Shown here piece after piece: positions 5,584 through 5,719 of a stretch of DNA of 5,719 nt. The stretch's first letter is position 1. Every line of letters starts with the position of its first letter. Below the pieces are notes generated by a model. It made no database searches. It was not told the DNA's origin and was given only the letters and a program-made list of their open reading frames with translations. Position numbers and translations under genes: made by a program. The stretch comes from an uncultured Eubacteriales bacterium (lineage in GTDB: Bacteria > Bacillota > Clostridia > Lachnospirales > Anaerotignaceae), in NCBI GenBank assembly GCA_934552695.1, contig CAKTER010000107.1, positions 1 to 5,719 of the forward strand. The letters are read 5' to 3'.

Positions 5584-5719
5584 ATGCTTCTGGTGGAATG
5601 CACCTATCGTTGTAAGCCCGGCCTGCGTCCCCGGCTGCTGGAGATTGTCAAGCCCAACATCGAGGGCAGCCGGAAAGAGCCCGGCAACATCAGCTACACT
5701 CATTACCCCGACCTCTACG
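5584..5719 (+). CDS. ABM-domain protein, copy 2 (C-terminus beyond window)
   Basis: The first 45 residues of a second ABM-fold protein, cut by the right edge. It begins MLLVECTYRCKPGLRPRLLE and shares with the preceding gene the CKPG[ML]R segment at the end of strand 1 and RKEPGN...Y.HYP (about 31-43). The ATG has AAGGAGG 6 nt upstream. It lies 22 nt downstream of copy 1 with no terminator between them, so it is co-transcribed from the sigma-54 promoter. The pair looks like a tandem duplication that has since diverged; the two may form a heterodimer, since ABM proteins dimerise. Function of either copy is not established by the sequence. Confidence 0.88.
   Translation, partial: MLLVECTYRCKPGLRPRLLEIVKPNIEGSRKEPGNISYTHYPDLY

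Overview
The window looks like chromosomal DNA of a moderately GC-rich Firmicute, most likely a Clostridia/Oscillospiraceae-type anaerobe. The evidence is the infC-rpmI-rplT order behind an attenuated leader, strong AGGAGG-type ribosome binding sites, an SH3b-NlpC/P60 wall enzyme with a near-textbook sigma-A promoter, and a PAS/sigma-54 activator with a TyrR-like helix-turn-helix. The taxonomic placement is inference; no marker here fixes a genus.

Left part (1-1865, minus strand). The translation operon infC-rpmI-rplT starts from a TTGACA-N17-TATACT promoter. It passes through a leader of about 125 nt that contains a hairpin with a U-run (a candidate L20 autoregulatory leader). IF3 appears to start at an AUU codon, infC and rpmI overlap by 8 nt, and the operon ends in a strong GNRA-loop terminator. 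Further downstream on the same strand, and cut by the window edge, is the N-terminal part of a cation diffusion facilitator (CDF) transporter.

Middle (1866-3622). Divergent from infC is a secreted cell-wall hydrolase with three SH3b domains and an NlpC/P60 domain. It has a perfect sigma-A consensus promoter and its own terminator. About 370 bp of non-coding, pyrimidine-rich DNA follows, holding a 13-bp tandem repeat (four copies), scattered relatives of that repeat, and several dyads.

Right part (3623-5719). This is the most interesting unit. A PAS-AAA+-HTH sigma-54 enhancer-binding protein (minus strand) is divergent from two tandem small ABM-fold (antibiotic biosynthesis monooxygenase / YgiN-like) genes on the plus strand. 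The ABM operon has a consensus -24/-12 sigma-54 promoter. A 17-bp dyad between the two transcription units overlaps the -35 box of the regulator, so it is a candidate operator for both. The simplest model is a local switch: the PAS domain senses a small ligand or redox signal, sigma-54 holoenzyme is activated, and the tandem ABM proteins are made. The signal and substrate cannot be read from the sequence. The regulator's Walker B motif reads NE instead of DE, which deserves checking.
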